Shown in pieces: positions 21,827-30,615 of a stretch of DNA of 64,000 nt. The position numbers and the translations under genes are program-made. Location: assembly GCA_022447545.1 (NCBI GenBank), contig JAKVBI010000015.1:62001-126000 (forward strand). The letters are read 5' to 3'. The stretch comes from Myxococcota bacterium (lineage in GTDB: Bacteria; Myxococcota_A; UBA9160; SMWR01). The number at the start of each line of letters is the position of its first letter. Position 1 is the first letter of the stretch. Below the pieces are notes generated by a model, which saw only the letters and a program-made list of their open reading frames with translations, did no database searches and was not told where the DNA came from.

Positions 21827-22281
21827 AGAGCTGCACTCATACCCAAAGCAGCCATCAGGCCCGCCGCCACGTCATCGAGCACCACCCCTGCTCCCCCCGA
21901 AAAATGTTGCTCCGCCCAACGAACTGGGCCCGGTTTCCAGATATCCAACAGCCTGAATGCGACGAATCCGGTCACGAGCCACAGCGGAGAGCGAATTTCT
22001 TCCACCGGCGCGAGGAATGTGAGGGGCGCGAGGGTGAACAATTGACCCGCCACTTCGTCGATCACGATCCGGCCGTCATCCTTACGCCCCAGAATCCGCT
22101 CGGAAGCATCCGACGCCCAGATGCCCAGGGCAGTGATGGCCAGGGTGGTGAGCAGATAGAGGGGAAAGCCCAGAGAGGCGAGGCCCAGATACACCAGGAC
22201 TCCCACAGCCGAGCCCACAGTTCCCGGTGCCCAGGGCGCGTAGCCAGCGCCCCCACCCGTCGCGATGGCGAGCACGAACAC
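21811..22281 (-). CDS. pgpA: Phosphatidylglycerophosphatase A
   Basis: Dephosphorylates phosphatidylglycerophosphate to phosphatidylglycerol. The family signature is clear: GGGAGYAPWAPGTVGSAVG at the N-terminus, then DGRIVIDEVAGQL and FRLLDIWKPGPV. Length 156 with three or four membrane segments. GTG start. First gene of the pgpA-cinA-thpR-recA run. Confidence 0.94.
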   Translation of the reverse strand: MFVLAIATGGGAGYAPWAPGTVGSAVGVLVYLGLASLGFPLYLLTTLAITALGIWASDASERILGRKDDGRIVIDEVAGQLFTLAPLTFLAPVEEIRSPLWLVTGFVAFRLLDIWKPGPVRWAEQHFSGGAGVVLDDVAAGLMAALGMSAALWVAA

Positions 22282-22611
22282 GCCCCGTAGTCCGGAATCG
22301 CCTCCGGCCCGGCCCGACTGACTCTGATTGCCCGAAACCTCGATGTGACACCCGCGGGGACCTCAACGAGGCCAACCGACTTTCCGAGCCTCATCGAGGC
22401 CCCAGTTGGTCTCGCCCTGGCGTAGAGGACCCTGAAACGCGGATGGAGGTGCCGCGGAATGGACCGGCGCCGGGATGGGGTGACCCGATGCCGGATCCGA
22501 GGTTAATGGGCCTCGGTGGGGAGCGTCAATGAAAACTGGGCGAAAAAAACAAGAAAGTCCAGAACCATTCGAAATCAAAGAACTTTCGTTCCTCTTTGGT
22601 ACTCTCGGCGG
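22282..22611. other. Intergenic region between divergent pgpA and ruvX
   Basis: 330 bases without a convincing gene. Codon use and composition in every frame look random. The last 100 bases are A-rich (a run of seven A near 22543) compared with the surroundings, so promoters for ruvX and for the pgpA-cinA-thpR-recA operon are expected here. I could not identify a good -35/-10 pair or a LexA-type box by eye. Confidence 0.6.
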
Positions 22612-23076
22612 GTGGTGTCGAGGCAGACGATCCTGGCAATCGACTATGGGACCCGGCGGCTCGGCCTTGCCATTTCCGAGCCGGCGACGGAGATCGCCCT
22701 GCCCTTTCCGGCCCTGGTTCGCCGCAACACGGGCTGGGACCTCGCACAGTTGGAAGCCCTCGTGGCCGAGCGAGAAGTCACGAAGATCGTGGTCGGTCTG
22801 CCGATACACATGAACGGGAGCCCCAGTTCAGAATCCGAGGGTGCCCGGGACCTGGCTCAGCGGCTCGAAACGTCCACGGGGATCGAAGTCGAGATGCTGG
22901 ACGAGCGCTGGACCACGGTAGAAGCGGAGCGAATCCTGCGAGCATCGGAACCGGGAAAGCGACGTCGCCAACGCAGCCGGAAAAGTGGAGAACTCGACTC
23001 GGCTGCCGCGACCATCCTGCTGCGCACCTATCTCGACCGATCCCGAATGCAGTCGACCATGGGAAACCCCTCGTGA
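22612..23076 (+). CDS. ruvX: Putative pre-16S rRNA nuclease RuvX/YqgF
   Basis: RNase H-fold nuclease implicated in 16S rRNA 5'-end maturation. Conserved ILAIDYGTRRLGLAISE, then VVGLPIHMNGSPSSES and the acidic MLDERWTTVEA. Length 154. Start is one of two successive GTG codons (22612 or 22615); neither has a clear ribosome site. Overlaps mltG by 4 bases (GTGA), so the pair is translationally coupled. Confidence 0.92.
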   Translation: MVSRQTILAIDYGTRRLGLAISEPATEIALPFPALVRRNTGWDLAQLEALVAEREVTKIVVGLPIHMNGSPSSESEGARDLAQRLETSTGIEVEMLDERWTTVEAERILRASEPGKRRRQRSRKSGELDSAAATILLRTYLDRSRMQSTMGNPS

Positions 23077-24086
23077 GTTTTCGACGTGCACTGTGGATCG
23101 GCACTGCGTTGACTGCGTTGGTTTGCGGTGTCGCCGTCGTCTCCACCATCCGCCACAGCCTGTCTCCCGCCAACCCCGACGCCGAATCCGTCGTCTTTCA
23201 GGTCGAGCGTGGACAAACCCTCGGCACCATCGCCAACAATCTCGAGCGCGCCGGCTTGATCCGCGACGAACGCGCATTGATCTGGATTGCCGAGTTTCAG
23301 GGAGTTGCCAATTCCCTGCGGGCCGGCGAGTACAGGCTCTCTCCCGCCGACACCCCCCAGGAGATTCTCGGCCGCATCACCGCGGGAGCGGTTGAAACCC
23401 ACCTCCTGGTGGTTCCCGAGGGTTTCACGGCTCGGCAGATCGCCGAGCGGCTGGAAGAGATCGGGCTGGCTGATTCCAAAGAGTTTCAACAGGTCGTCCG
23501 GGATCGCGACCTCGTTACCTCGCTGGAACTCGAGGGCGATGGCCTCGAGGGTTACCTGTTTCCCGAAACCTACCGAATTCCTCGGGGACTTCCGGCCGAG
23601 GAGGTCGCCAGTGTGTTGACTCGTGAGTTCAAACGGAATTGGAGATTGATCGAAAGCCGCGCTGCCAAACGCGGAATGAGCATGCGCGAGGTCGTCACAT
23701 TGGCATCCATCGTCGAAAAGGAGACGAGTGACCCCGATGAACGCCCCTTGATCGCCTCGGTCTTCCACAATCGACTGGCCCGAGGCATGCGACTCGAGAC
23801 GGACCCCACGGTCATCTATGGAATCCCGAACTTCGACGGAAACCTCCGCCGGAAGGACCTCGAAAACCGGGAGAATCCGTACAACACCTACCGGATTCCC
23901 GGACTGCCGCCGGGCCCCATTGCGAGCCCAGGTGCAGAGGCCCTGATGGCCGTCGTCGAACCTGCTCAGTCCGACTACCTCTATTTTGTCTCGCGAAACG
24001 ACGGAACCCACAAATTCTCGCGAACCTACGCAGAACACCGGGTCGCAGTGAACGAGTTCCAACGTCGCAGGAGTCGGCGAAACTGA
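23073..24086 (+). CDS. mltG: Endolytic murein transglycosylase MltG
   Basis: Membrane-anchored lytic transglycosylase that ends nascent glycan chains. One N-terminal membrane helix (about 7-27), a LysM-like subdomain, then the YceG catalytic domain with LEGYLFPETYRI, LASIVEKETS carrying the catalytic Glu, and RMETDPTVIYG-type RLETDPTVIYG. Length 337 is normal. The ruvX-mltG pairing is widespread. Confidence 0.94.
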   Translation: MSFRRALWIGTALTALVCGVAVVSTIRHSLSPANPDAESVVFQVERGQTLGTIANNLERAGLIRDERALIWIAEFQGVANSLRAGEYRLSPADTPQEILGRITAGAVETHLLVVPEGFTARQIAERLEEIGLADSKEFQQVVRDRDLVTSLELEGDGLEGYLFPETYRIPRGLPAEEVASVLTREFKRNWRLIESRAAKRGMSMREVVTLASIVEKETSDPDERPLIASVFHNRLARGMRLETDPTVIYGIPNFDGNLRRKDLENRENPYNTYRIPGLPPGPIASPGAEALMAVVEPAQSDYLYFVSRNDGTHKFSRTYAEHRVAVNEFQRRRSRRN

Positions 24087-24087
24087 T

Positions 24088-24114
24088 GGCCCCGAAGCCG
24101 TCTGACGAGGGGCC
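24088..24114. terminator. Candidate bidirectional hairpin between mltG and the DUF5989 gene
   Basis: GGCCCC (24088-24093) and GGGGCC (24109-24114) form a six-pair stem with a 15-base loop in the 37-base gap between two converging genes. No T-run follows, so it is only a candidate. Confidence 0.3.
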
Positions 24115-24123
24115 TACGCCGCG

Positions 24124-24297
24124 TTAGAAGATCTGGTAGAGGAAGGGCTCGTCCTGGCCACTGGTGGCGAAAACCAGCAGAAATGCCATCAGCAGCACGT
24201 ATACGGCGATGGCAATCAAGAAGTAACGCCGATAGCGCTTCCAGAAACCGGGGCGGGCACGCCCCGGGCCGCGCGGATCCTGTGAATCGTGAGCCAT
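24124..24297 (-). CDS. DUF5989-like small membrane protein
   Basis: A 57-residue protein: hydrophilic Pro/Arg-rich head (1-22), then FWKRYRRYFLIAIAVYVLL leading into one membrane helix (about 26-44), ending in PFLYQIF. This layout, with a helix and a terminal PF(I/L)Y-x-(L/I)F, is that of DUF5989 proteins, which are commonly found next to SGNH hydrolases and carbamoyltransferases. An SGNH hydrolase starts 119 bases away on the other strand, which supports the call. Function unknown. ATG 24297; another ATG lies five bases upstream in a different frame. Confidence 0.72.
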   Translation of the reverse strand: MAHDSQDPRGPGRARPGFWKRYRRYFLIAIAVYVLLMAFLLVFATSGQDEPFLYQIF

Positions 24298-24416
24298 CGC
24301 ATCCCACTAGCAGTCCGCCTTCCAGGATAGTGGCTTCGCGCAGACACAGCGACGTCGTGAATCCCCCGCCGCTTCCCTTGCGCAAGACCCCACTCTAGCT
24401 TTGAATCCATGGATCC

Positions 24417-25517
24417 ATGGTCCCCGCTGGCACCCGTAGTCGTCGCGCGGTCCGCATCGCGTTTGCGATCGTCGCAGTTGCGGCGCTCATCGAGGGATCC
24501 GTGCGCCTGCTCGGAAAGTCCGGCCTGCTGGCTCTCCCCATGACGACGCACGGATCGGCTTTTTGGGACTCGGACCACAGCCTGTTCGGGGTTTGGCACC
24601 AGCCAGGGATGTCCATCGTTCACCGCACCGACTGCTTCGAAGTCGAATACGTGACAAATTCCATCGGGGCCCGCGACGCCGAGAGAACCCTCGAAAGTAA
24701 AAGCCCCCGCGTCATCGTGCTGGGAGACTCCTTCGTTGAAGGCTGGGGGATCGACGCTTCCGAGCGTCTGACCGACCAACTCGAGAGTCGTACGGGAATC
24801 GAACACATCAACCTCGGGATGTCTCACTTTGGACCCTACCAGGCCTATCTCGCCTATCGCGAGTTCGGGCCTGTCTACCAGCACGATGCGGTGATTCTTG
24901 CGGTCGTACCGGTCAGTGACCTCTCCGATCTCGACTACCAACGAGCGAGAAAGAGCCCCGGCTACGAATACCGCTACCGCCCCTACCTGGTGGGGCGCTA
25001 CCCGGACTACCGCGAGGTCGATTACCGGGAAGGAACCCTCAATCGTTGGTTGCGACGACATTCCGGGGCCTATAACGCCATGTCTCGGTCATTGCAGACC
25101 GCGCGAAAGACCTTTGCTGCCGAGCCCCCGCCATCCGAAACCACGCCGAAGCCAACCCACTCCTTCTTTCAGGACTACTCCGAGCGGCAGCTCGACCTGT
25201 TGGTCGGCAGCATCGAATTACTGGCCGAATCCGCCGGAAAGCGACCCGTCAGCGTGATCCTCGTACCCCAGATGCGCGACCTCATCCGCTTTCACGAAGA
25301 GCGCACCAGCCGATTGGGGAAACGACTACAGGAACGAGTCGCCGACGAGGGTGTCGTAGTCGTAGACCTACTACCCGAGTTCTACGCCCGCAGGGACGAC
25401 CTCACCCGATACTTCCTGCCCTGTGACATCCACTGGACCGGAGTAGCCAACGAGGTGGCGGCCGACGTGCTCCTGGAACACCGTCCGTCCGCCAGGAACG
25501 GCGAACCGCGGCGGTAG
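24417..25517 (+). CDS. SGNH/GDSL-family hydrolase, membrane-anchored
   Basis: 366 residues. N-terminal membrane helix (about 11-30), then a SGNH fold: block I VIVLGDSFVEGWGI with catalytic Ser105, NLGMSHFGPYQ as block II, and CDIHWTGVAN near residue 337 with the Asp-x-His pair. Proteins of this sort act on acetyl or other acyl esters of surface polysaccharides. No polysaccharide O-acyltransferase (MBOAT) is present in the window, so the substrate is unknown. Convergent with mreB. Confidence 0.82.
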   Translation: MVPAGTRSRRAVRIAFAIVAVAALIEGSVRLLGKSGLLALPMTTHGSAFWDSDHSLFGVWHQPGMSIVHRTDCFEVEYVTNSIGARDAERTLESKSPRVIVLGDSFVEGWGIDASERLTDQLESRTGIEHINLGMSHFGPYQAYLAYREFGPVYQHDAVILAVVPVSDLSDLDYQRARKSPGYEYRYRPYLVGRYPDYREVDYREGTLNRWLRRHSGAYNAMSRSLQTARKTFAAEPPPSETTPKPTHSFFQDYSERQLDLLVGSIELLAESAGKRPVSVILVPQMRDLIRFHEERTSRLGKRLQERVADEGVVVVDLLPEFYARRDDLTRYFLPCDIHWTGVANEVAADVLLEHRPSARNGEPRR

Positions 25518-25531
25518 CCATTCGATTACGG

Positions 25532-26569
25532 CTAGGTGAGGGCGACGTCCTTGAGTAGCGCGAGGTCCTTGAGTGCCTCTCCCGCACCGTGGACGACAGC
25601 GGTAAAGGGGTCCTCGCTGCGCAGAATGGGGAGCTTCGTCTCGTTGCGCAGCACGCGGTCGAAGTCTCGCAACAACGAGCCCCCACCGACCAACATGATG
25701 CCTCGATCGACGATGTCTGCGGCAAGTTCAGGCGGTGTTTGTTCGAGGGTCAGGTGGACCGTCTCGACGATGGCGTGAATCGGCTCGATCAACGCTTCGC
25801 TGATTTCGTCACTCGTTGCGACCACGACCTTCGGGATTCCCGCGACGAGATCCCGACCCTTGATCTCCATGTCTTCGCTCTTGCACTCCGTCGACGCGCT
25901 ACCGATCTTGATCTTGATCTCCTCAGCGGTCCGCTCACCAACGAGCATGTTGTACTTGCGCTTGACGTAGTTGATGATGGCTTCATCCATGGTATCGCCA
26001 CCACATCGAATCGATCGGGAGGCAACGATCCCGGACAAAGAGATCACGGCCACGTCCGTCGTGCCACCGCCGATGTCGACGACCATGTTCCCCGTGGGAG
26101 CAGTCACATCGAGACCAGCACCGATCGCTGCAGCCATGGGCTCCTCAATGAGATAGACCTCCCGAGCCCCCGCCGAGAGTGCGCTCTCCCGAACCGCGCG
26201 CTTCTCGACACTCGTGATGCAGGGAGGCACACAAATGACGGTTCTCGGTCGCACGAGCTTGGCTCGGTTGTGAGCACGCCGAATGAAGTACCGCAGCATT
26301 GCCTCGGTGATCTCGAAGTCGGCAATCACACCATCCTTAATCGGCCGCACTGCGCGGATCGCTCCAGGTGTGCGCCCCAACATCTCCTTGGCCTCGTGTC
26401 CTACGGCAAGGACCCGTTCACCTCGACCGTTTGAATCGGCCGTGACGGCAACGACACTGGGTTCAGAGCAGACGAGCCCCTTGTCCCGCACGTACACGAG
26501 CGTATTGGCAGTCCCGAGGTCGACCGCGAGGTCGTGTGAAAAGATTCCGGCAACGGCGTCGAAGATCAT
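25532..26569 (-). CDS. mreB: Rod shape-determining protein MreB
   Basis: Bacterial actin that organises sidewall peptidoglycan synthesis. Phosphate 1 motif DLAVDLGTANTLVYV, the GAGLDVTAPTGNMVVDIGGG adenosine loop (phosphate 2) and the C-terminal GGGSLLRDFDRVL are intact. Length 345 is standard. ATG 26569. mreC and mreD are not downstream: the next gene is on the opposite strand. The nearest same-strand gene upstream is the membrane coiled-coil protein that ends the proteasome operon, 237 bases away. Confidence 0.97.
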   Translation of the reverse strand: MIFDAVAGIFSHDLAVDLGTANTLVYVRDKGLVCSEPSVVAVTADSNGRGERVLAVGHEAKEMLGRTPGAIRAVRPIKDGVIADFEITEAMLRYFIRRAHNRAKLVRPRTVICVPPCITSVEKRAVRESALSAGAREVYLIEEPMAAAIGAGLDVTAPTGNMVVDIGGGTTDVAVISLSGIVASRSIRCGGDTMDEAIINYVKRKYNMLVGERTAEEIKIKIGSASTECKSEDMEIKGRDLVAGIPKVVVATSDEISEALIEPIHAIVETVHLTLEQTPPELAADIVDRGIMLVGGGSLLRDFDRVLRNETKLPILRSEDPFTAVVHGAGEALKDLALLKDVALT

Positions 26570-26806
26570 GCGATTCGGTCTCCCTGAATTCCGCGAGGAT
26601 TGAGCGAAACTCCGACGCACGTATCGGCGACGGGGCGGCAAAAGTTGAGCACCTGCGTGGGCATTTCGGGCCGGGGATGACAACACGTCGGAGAACGGGC
26701 CCACCCTGACTCGATCCCGCCGTGAAGGCCCTCGGAACGGGTCAAGGGCTTCCCGGTGTCTGCTGCTGAAGTGAGACTGAAAAATTCTCTTCGGTTCGAC
26801 CGGCGG

Positions 26807-27202
26807 CTAGGGCTCGGGCTCCGCGGGGATCGAAGAGAAAACGGGCTCCGCGGAGACTGCAGAGGAGAGCCCGGCGATCCGGCGCTCCAAGTCACCGAAA
26901 CTCAGACGCACCTGCTCTGTGCGTTCCCGAACCACGGCGAACTGACGATTGTAATCAGCAAGTTCACCCCGAGCGGTGGCGAGGTCAGTCTCAAGCGCTC
27001 CAACCTCAGCACTGAGTTGCCGCCCACGGTCCACCTGGAACCCCAGAACGAGCAACGCGACCGCCAACGCGATGGCCAATGCCGTCAAGCGATGATCACG
27101 GGTTTCCTGGGGATCCGACCCTGTCGGGCGCGAGCCCGAGTGATTTGAGTTCGCGGGTGCCTCGGGGTCGACGACGGAGAGATGCGGGGGGGAGGCACTC
27201 AT
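26807..27202 (-). CDS. Unrecognised bitopic membrane coiled-coil protein at the end of the proteasome operon
   Basis: 131 residues that match no family I know. A hydrophilic Ser/Pro/Asn-rich N-terminus (1-48), one membrane helix (about 50-68, LTALAIALAVALLVLGFQV), a heptad-rich coiled coil (about 72-115, with ETDLATARGELADYNRQF), and a Pro/Glu tail. The likely topology is N-terminus in the cytoplasm with the coiled coil outside, or the reverse. The ATG follows the pafA stop by a single base, so it is surely co-translated with pafA. It could be a membrane adaptor or anchor for the Pup system, or an envelope protein (FtsL/MreC-like shape) merely riding on the operon. Its position is evidence; the role is inference. 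Confidence 0.75.
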   Translation of the reverse strand: MSASPPHLSVVDPEAPANSNHSGSRPTGSDPQETRDHRLTALAIALAVALLVLGFQVDRGRQLSAEVGALETDLATARGELADYNRQFAVVRERTEQVRLSFGDLERRIAGLSSAVSAEPVFSSIPAEPEP

Positions 27203-27203
27203 C

Positions 27204-28655
27204 TCAAGACTGGATGACCAGCTTGGACAAGCTTGTCTTCCGCAAGTTCGTCTTCTGAATCGTGCGCACCAGTTCTGCCACCTTTGCAATATCCGTCTCG
27301 AAGGGGTTATTGCAGATGACGCGAACGTTGAGAAGGTTCCCCAGGCGGATATTGGACCAGTCGAGGTCGTACTGGATCGAGTTCTGACGCGCGAGTTTGA
27401 TGAACTCTCCGCGCATACGCGCCCGTGTGTCATGGGGCGGCTCAGTCTTGGCCTTGATGATCTCCTCATCATTGAGGATCCGCTCGACCTGCCCCTTGCG
27501 CTCGAGCAGATAGAAGATCCCCCGATCCAAGCGCAGATCGTGGTACTGGAGGTCGAGCATGAAGATCCGGGGGTCGTTCCACGTCGTGTTCCGCGAATCG
27601 ATGTAATTCTGGATCATCTTACGCTTGATCACCCAATCGATCTCGCGATCGAGGCGATCAGGATCATCGTTCAGACAATCGAGGACGTACTGCCACTTCT
27701 CCACGGCATCACGCAGTTCATCGCTCACGGGGTACTGCTCGATGTACTTCTGCGCCATCTCACAGTATTCGAGCTGAATCTGGATCGGAGAGTACTCACG
27801 CCCATTGTCCAGGCGAAGCTTTCGTTTGCACGTGGTGTCGTAAGAGATGTCCTTAATCGCCTTGACTGGGTTGCGAAGGGTGAAATCCTTGTTGATGTAG
27901 TTGTCCTCGATCATCTGAAGAACGACCGCACATGCTCCGACCTTCACGAAATTCGTGTATTCGGACATGTTCGAGTCGCCGACGATTACGTGAAGACGGC
28001 GGTATTTTTCTCGGTCGGCGTGAGGTTCATCACGCGTGTTGATGATCGACCGATCGTTGGTCGTGGTCCCTGAAATCTTCTGATAGATGTGCTGTGCCCG
28101 CTGACTGATGCAGTAATGGATCCCGTCCTGTGTCTGAAAGACCTTCCCCGCACCGGTAAAAATCTGACGCGTCACTAGAAATGGGATCAGCTGCTCTGCC
28201 AGGTAATAGAAATCGACATCACGATCTACAAGATAGTTTTCGTGGCAACCGTAGCTGTTGCCCACGAAATCCGTGTTGTTCTTGAAGATCGAGAGTTTCC
28301 CGGCAATGCGCTCCTCTCGGATCTTCTCCTCGGCGTAGAGCTGGAGATCCTCGAGAATCCTCTCACCTGCCTTGTCGTAGACGATCAGTTGCCGAGGAGA
28401 TGCACATTCGGGTGTCGCGTACTCGGGGTGACAACCGGTGTCCTGATAGAAGCGCGCCCCGTTCTCGAGAAAGACGTTGAGAAAGTGCTCCGTGGTGATC
28501 AGCTTCTCGAACAGGAACCGAATCGCCTTCTCGACCGGGAGCGTCTTGCGACCTTCAGGCGTGAAGATGATCCCGTATTCGGTCTCGATACCGTAGATTC
28601 GCTTCTGCACTTTGCGCTCTCGCTTCGCTGTCAGGCTGAGCCCGGGTTCAGGCAC
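27204..28655 (-). CDS. pafA: Pup ligase PafA
   Basis: Forms the isopeptide bond between the C-terminal glutamate of Pup and lysines of target proteins. It shows the glutamine-synthetase-like core: KRIYGIETEYG (18-28) with ATP/Mg-binding Glu, catalytic Asp72 in FYQDTGCHPEYATPEC, FKNNTDFVGNSYGCHENYL, and NTRDEPHADREKYRRLHVI. It lacks the Dop loop insertion, and its text is closer to mycobacterial PafA than to Dop. Length 483. GTG 28655 overlaps the prcA stop by 8 bases with AGGAG just upstream; a GTG at 28610 would remove 15 residues and start at the more conserved point. Confidence 0.96.
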   Translation of the reverse strand: MPEPGLSLTAKRERKVQKRIYGIETEYGIIFTPEGRKTLPVEKAIRFLFEKLITTEHFLNVFLENGARFYQDTGCHPEYATPECASPRQLIVYDKAGERILEDLQLYAEEKIREERIAGKLSIFKNNTDFVGNSYGCHENYLVDRDVDFYYLAEQLIPFLVTRQIFTGAGKVFQTQDGIHYCISQRAQHIYQKISGTTTNDRSIINTRDEPHADREKYRRLHVIVGDSNMSEYTNFVKVGACAVVLQMIEDNYINKDFTLRNPVKAIKDISYDTTCKRKLRLDNGREYSPIQIQLEYCEMAQKYIEQYPVSDELRDAVEKWQYVLDCLNDDPDRLDREIDWVIKRKMIQNYIDSRNTTWNDPRIFMLDLQYHDLRLDRGIFYLLERKGQVERILNDEEIIKAKTEPPHDTRARMRGEFIKLARQNSIQYDLDWSNIRLGNLLNVRVICNNPFETDIAKVAELVRTIQKTNLRKTSLSKLVIQS

Positions 28656-29346
28656 CCAGCTCCTGTCTCACCCTATCGGAGTCGAGACGACGAAACTTGC
28701 GGCCTGGAAGGCTCCGTTCCAGCACGCAGGTCTCAAGGTTCTCCGGAGGTACCCCCGGCGCCCCCTCGGTCGCCCGCTGGAGCGCGCTGCGGCCCAGAGC
28801 CATGGCGTCCCCCAGGGGAAGGTCGGCCCTGAACTCCCCTTCGAGATAAGCGTTGAGGTCATCCGAGGCTCCACCGATCACACAAAAGCCCTGGTGGTCG
28901 CTGATGCTTCCATCGAACTGGATGCGAAAGATGGCGTTGTTCTCGTGCCCCACGAGTTCCGCATCGCCCACTTCGGCCACGATCACTTCAGCTTCCAATG
29001 GCTTGAACTCCTGGGTGAAGGCATCCCCGATGGCCTGAGAGTACGCATTGGCCAGGGCGTTGGCCCGAACGTCATCCCGGCTATAGGCATACCCCTTCAT
29101 GTCCGCATACCGAACCCCAAGCTTTCGCAGTTGGTCGAACTCGCTGAACTTCCCCACACCTGCGAAGGCAATCCGATCGTAGATCTCACCGATCTTGGAC
29201 AATCGTGAGGGGTTTTCGGCCATCAGCAGGATCCCGCCCGCGTACTCGAGAACCACGCTCGATTTGCCCCGACTGATGCCCTTGCGGGCGTACTCGGCCT
29301 TGTCGGCCATCATTTGCTCGGGGCTTACGTAGAAGGGCATGCTCAT
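28648..29346 (-). CDS. prcA: Proteasome alpha subunit PrcA
   Basis: Structural alpha subunit of the 20S proteasome; its rings gate the chamber and dock Arc. Starts MSMPFYVSPEQMM, as actinobacterial PrcA does (SFPYFISPEQ), followed by the alpha-type KAEYARKGISRGKSSV and a long beta-sandwich domain. Length 232. No catalytic Thr, as expected for alpha. ATG 29346 has GGGGAG seven bases upstream and lies 2 bases after the prcB stop. The fold is divergent from actinobacteria but the neighbours make the call certain. Confidence 0.95.
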   Translation of the reverse strand: MSMPFYVSPEQMMADKAEYARKGISRGKSSVVLEYAGGILLMAENPSRLSKIGEIYDRIAFAGVGKFSEFDQLRKLGVRYADMKGYAYSRDDVRANALANAYSQAIGDAFTQEFKPLEAEVIVAEVGDAELVGHENNAIFRIQFDGSISDHQGFCVIGGASDDLNAYLEGEFRADLPLGDAMALGRSALQRATEGAPGVPPENLETCVLERSLPGRKFRRLDSDRVRQELGA

Positions 29347-29348
29347 GT

Positions 29349-30143
29349 TCAATCTCCCCGCCCATTGAAACGATTCTCAATAATCGTGCGATAGACGCTT
29401 TCGATCTCCTGGTCGGAGACCCTCTCGATCCCATCCGCAGTGCAGAAGTTGAGGATCGGAAAGATCCCGCGCACCACATCGATGCCTCCGGTGGCGCGAT
29501 CTTCGTCTGCCGCGTCCACCAAGGCCTGCACTGCCATGGTCACTGCTTCCTGCTGATTTACGTCGTTCCGATGAGTCTTCTTCAGGGATTCCCGAGCGTA
29601 GAGGCCACCGGATCCCGTCGCCTCGTACTCGGTCTCTTCGTAGCGCCCTCCGGTGACATCAAACTTCCACAGGCGTCCCGCCGATCTGCGCAGGTCGTAG
29701 CCGGCGAACAATGGCACCACCACCAGACCCTGCATTGCGGCCGGCAGATTCGCGCGAATCATCTGGGCAAGCTTGTTCGCCTTGCCGTCCAGTTCAAGCT
29801 GTTCGCCCTCGATCTTCTCGTAGTGCTCGAGTTCGACGCGCATGATTCGAGCCATTTCGATGCACGGCCCAGCTGCGCCCGCGATGGCAATCACAGAATG
29901 ATTATCCGTGGGATAGACCTTCTGAATGTCTCGGGAAGCCACGCGGTGACCTTCCGTGGCCAGCCGATCCCCTCCGACCATCACCCCATCTGCGTATTTG
30001 AAGGCCAGCACGGTGGTGCCGTGGGGAACCTGCAACTGGCCGGGCGCGCATTCACTCAGATCGAAACGCGGAAATAACTGCCCATTCTCCGTTGCCAGCA
30101 ACTCGCTGAAGCTCGAGCCCTCGTATTTCGTCTTGAATCGCAC
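29349..30143 (-). CDS. prcB: Proteasome beta subunit PrcB
   Basis: Catalytic subunit of the 20S core. A 42-residue propeptide ends in PHG; cleavage would free Thr43 (HG|TTVLAFKYADGVMVGGDR). Asp17 and Lys33 of the mature numbering are in place (GGDR and QKVYP). The protein also shows EHYEKIEGEQLELDGKANKL and the closing DEDRATGGIDVVRGIFP, both diagnostic of bacterial PrcB. Length 264. GTG 30143 follows a G-rich ribosome site. A longer frame upstream has no start support. Confidence 0.97.
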   Translation of the reverse strand: MRFKTKYEGSSFSELLATENGQLFPRFDLSECAPGQLQVPHGTTVLAFKYADGVMVGGDRLATEGHRVASRDIQKVYPTDNHSVIAIAGAAGPCIEMARIMRVELEHYEKIEGEQLELDGKANKLAQMIRANLPAAMQGLVVVPLFAGYDLRRSAGRLWKFDVTGGRYEETEYEATGSGGLYARESLKKTHRNDVNQQEAVTMAVQALVDAADEDRATGGIDVVRGIFPILNFCTADGIERVSDQEIESVYRTIIENRFNGRGD

Positions 30144-30331
30144 CTGTCCCCCCCCCGAATCTCCACCTCTACCCGATTCCCAGCCGTTCCATCGTCTCGA
30201 CCGATCTCGGGGCGGCACCTCTGGACCGCCCCGTCGATGGAACTCGTCGCGTCAAGCCTCGATCAGACGGCTCACCGCGAAACGTCGAGGGGCCAAGCAG
30301 GCATTCGTGCCTTCAGGCTTGGTCCCTCGAA

Positions 30332-30595
30332 TCACTGACCGCCTCGCTGGACGTAGTTCTTCACGAACTCCTCGGCGTTCTCCTCGAGGACCTCGTCGAT
30401 CTCGTCGATGAGGCTGTCCATTTCTTCCTTGAGGTCATCGCCTTTCTTGGCGAGCTTCTGGCCACCTTCGCCCTTTGCCTCATCCGCCTCTGTGCCGCCC
30501 CCCTTGGGAGCCTGCTTCTGCTGAGAATCAGCAGCCGAAAAGATCGGCGCCCGGGTTTCGGGCTGGGATCGACGGGGATCAAATCTCGTTTGCAT
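30332..30595 (-). CDS. pup: Prokaryotic ubiquitin-like protein Pup
   Basis: 87-residue modifier that tags proteins for the proteasome. It is hydrophilic and disordered at the N-terminus, with a central coiled-coil segment rich in Glu, Asp and Leu (about 50-75, with EMDSLIDEIDEVLEENAEEF) and the C-terminal GGQ. The terminal Gln means Dop must convert it to Glu before ligation, as in mycobacteria. It is longer than the 64 residues of M. tuberculosis Pup, the extra being an Arg/Lys/Gly-rich head that may serve as unfolding initiation. 20 bases downstream of dop; GGGAG lies upstream. Confidence 0.96.
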   Translation of the reverse strand: MQTRFDPRRSQPETRAPIFSAADSQQKQAPKGGGTEADEAKGEGGQKLAKKGDDLKEEMDSLIDEIDEVLEENAEEFVKNYVQRGGQ

Positions 30596-30615
30596 CGTAT
30601 TCTCTCCCGAAAAGC

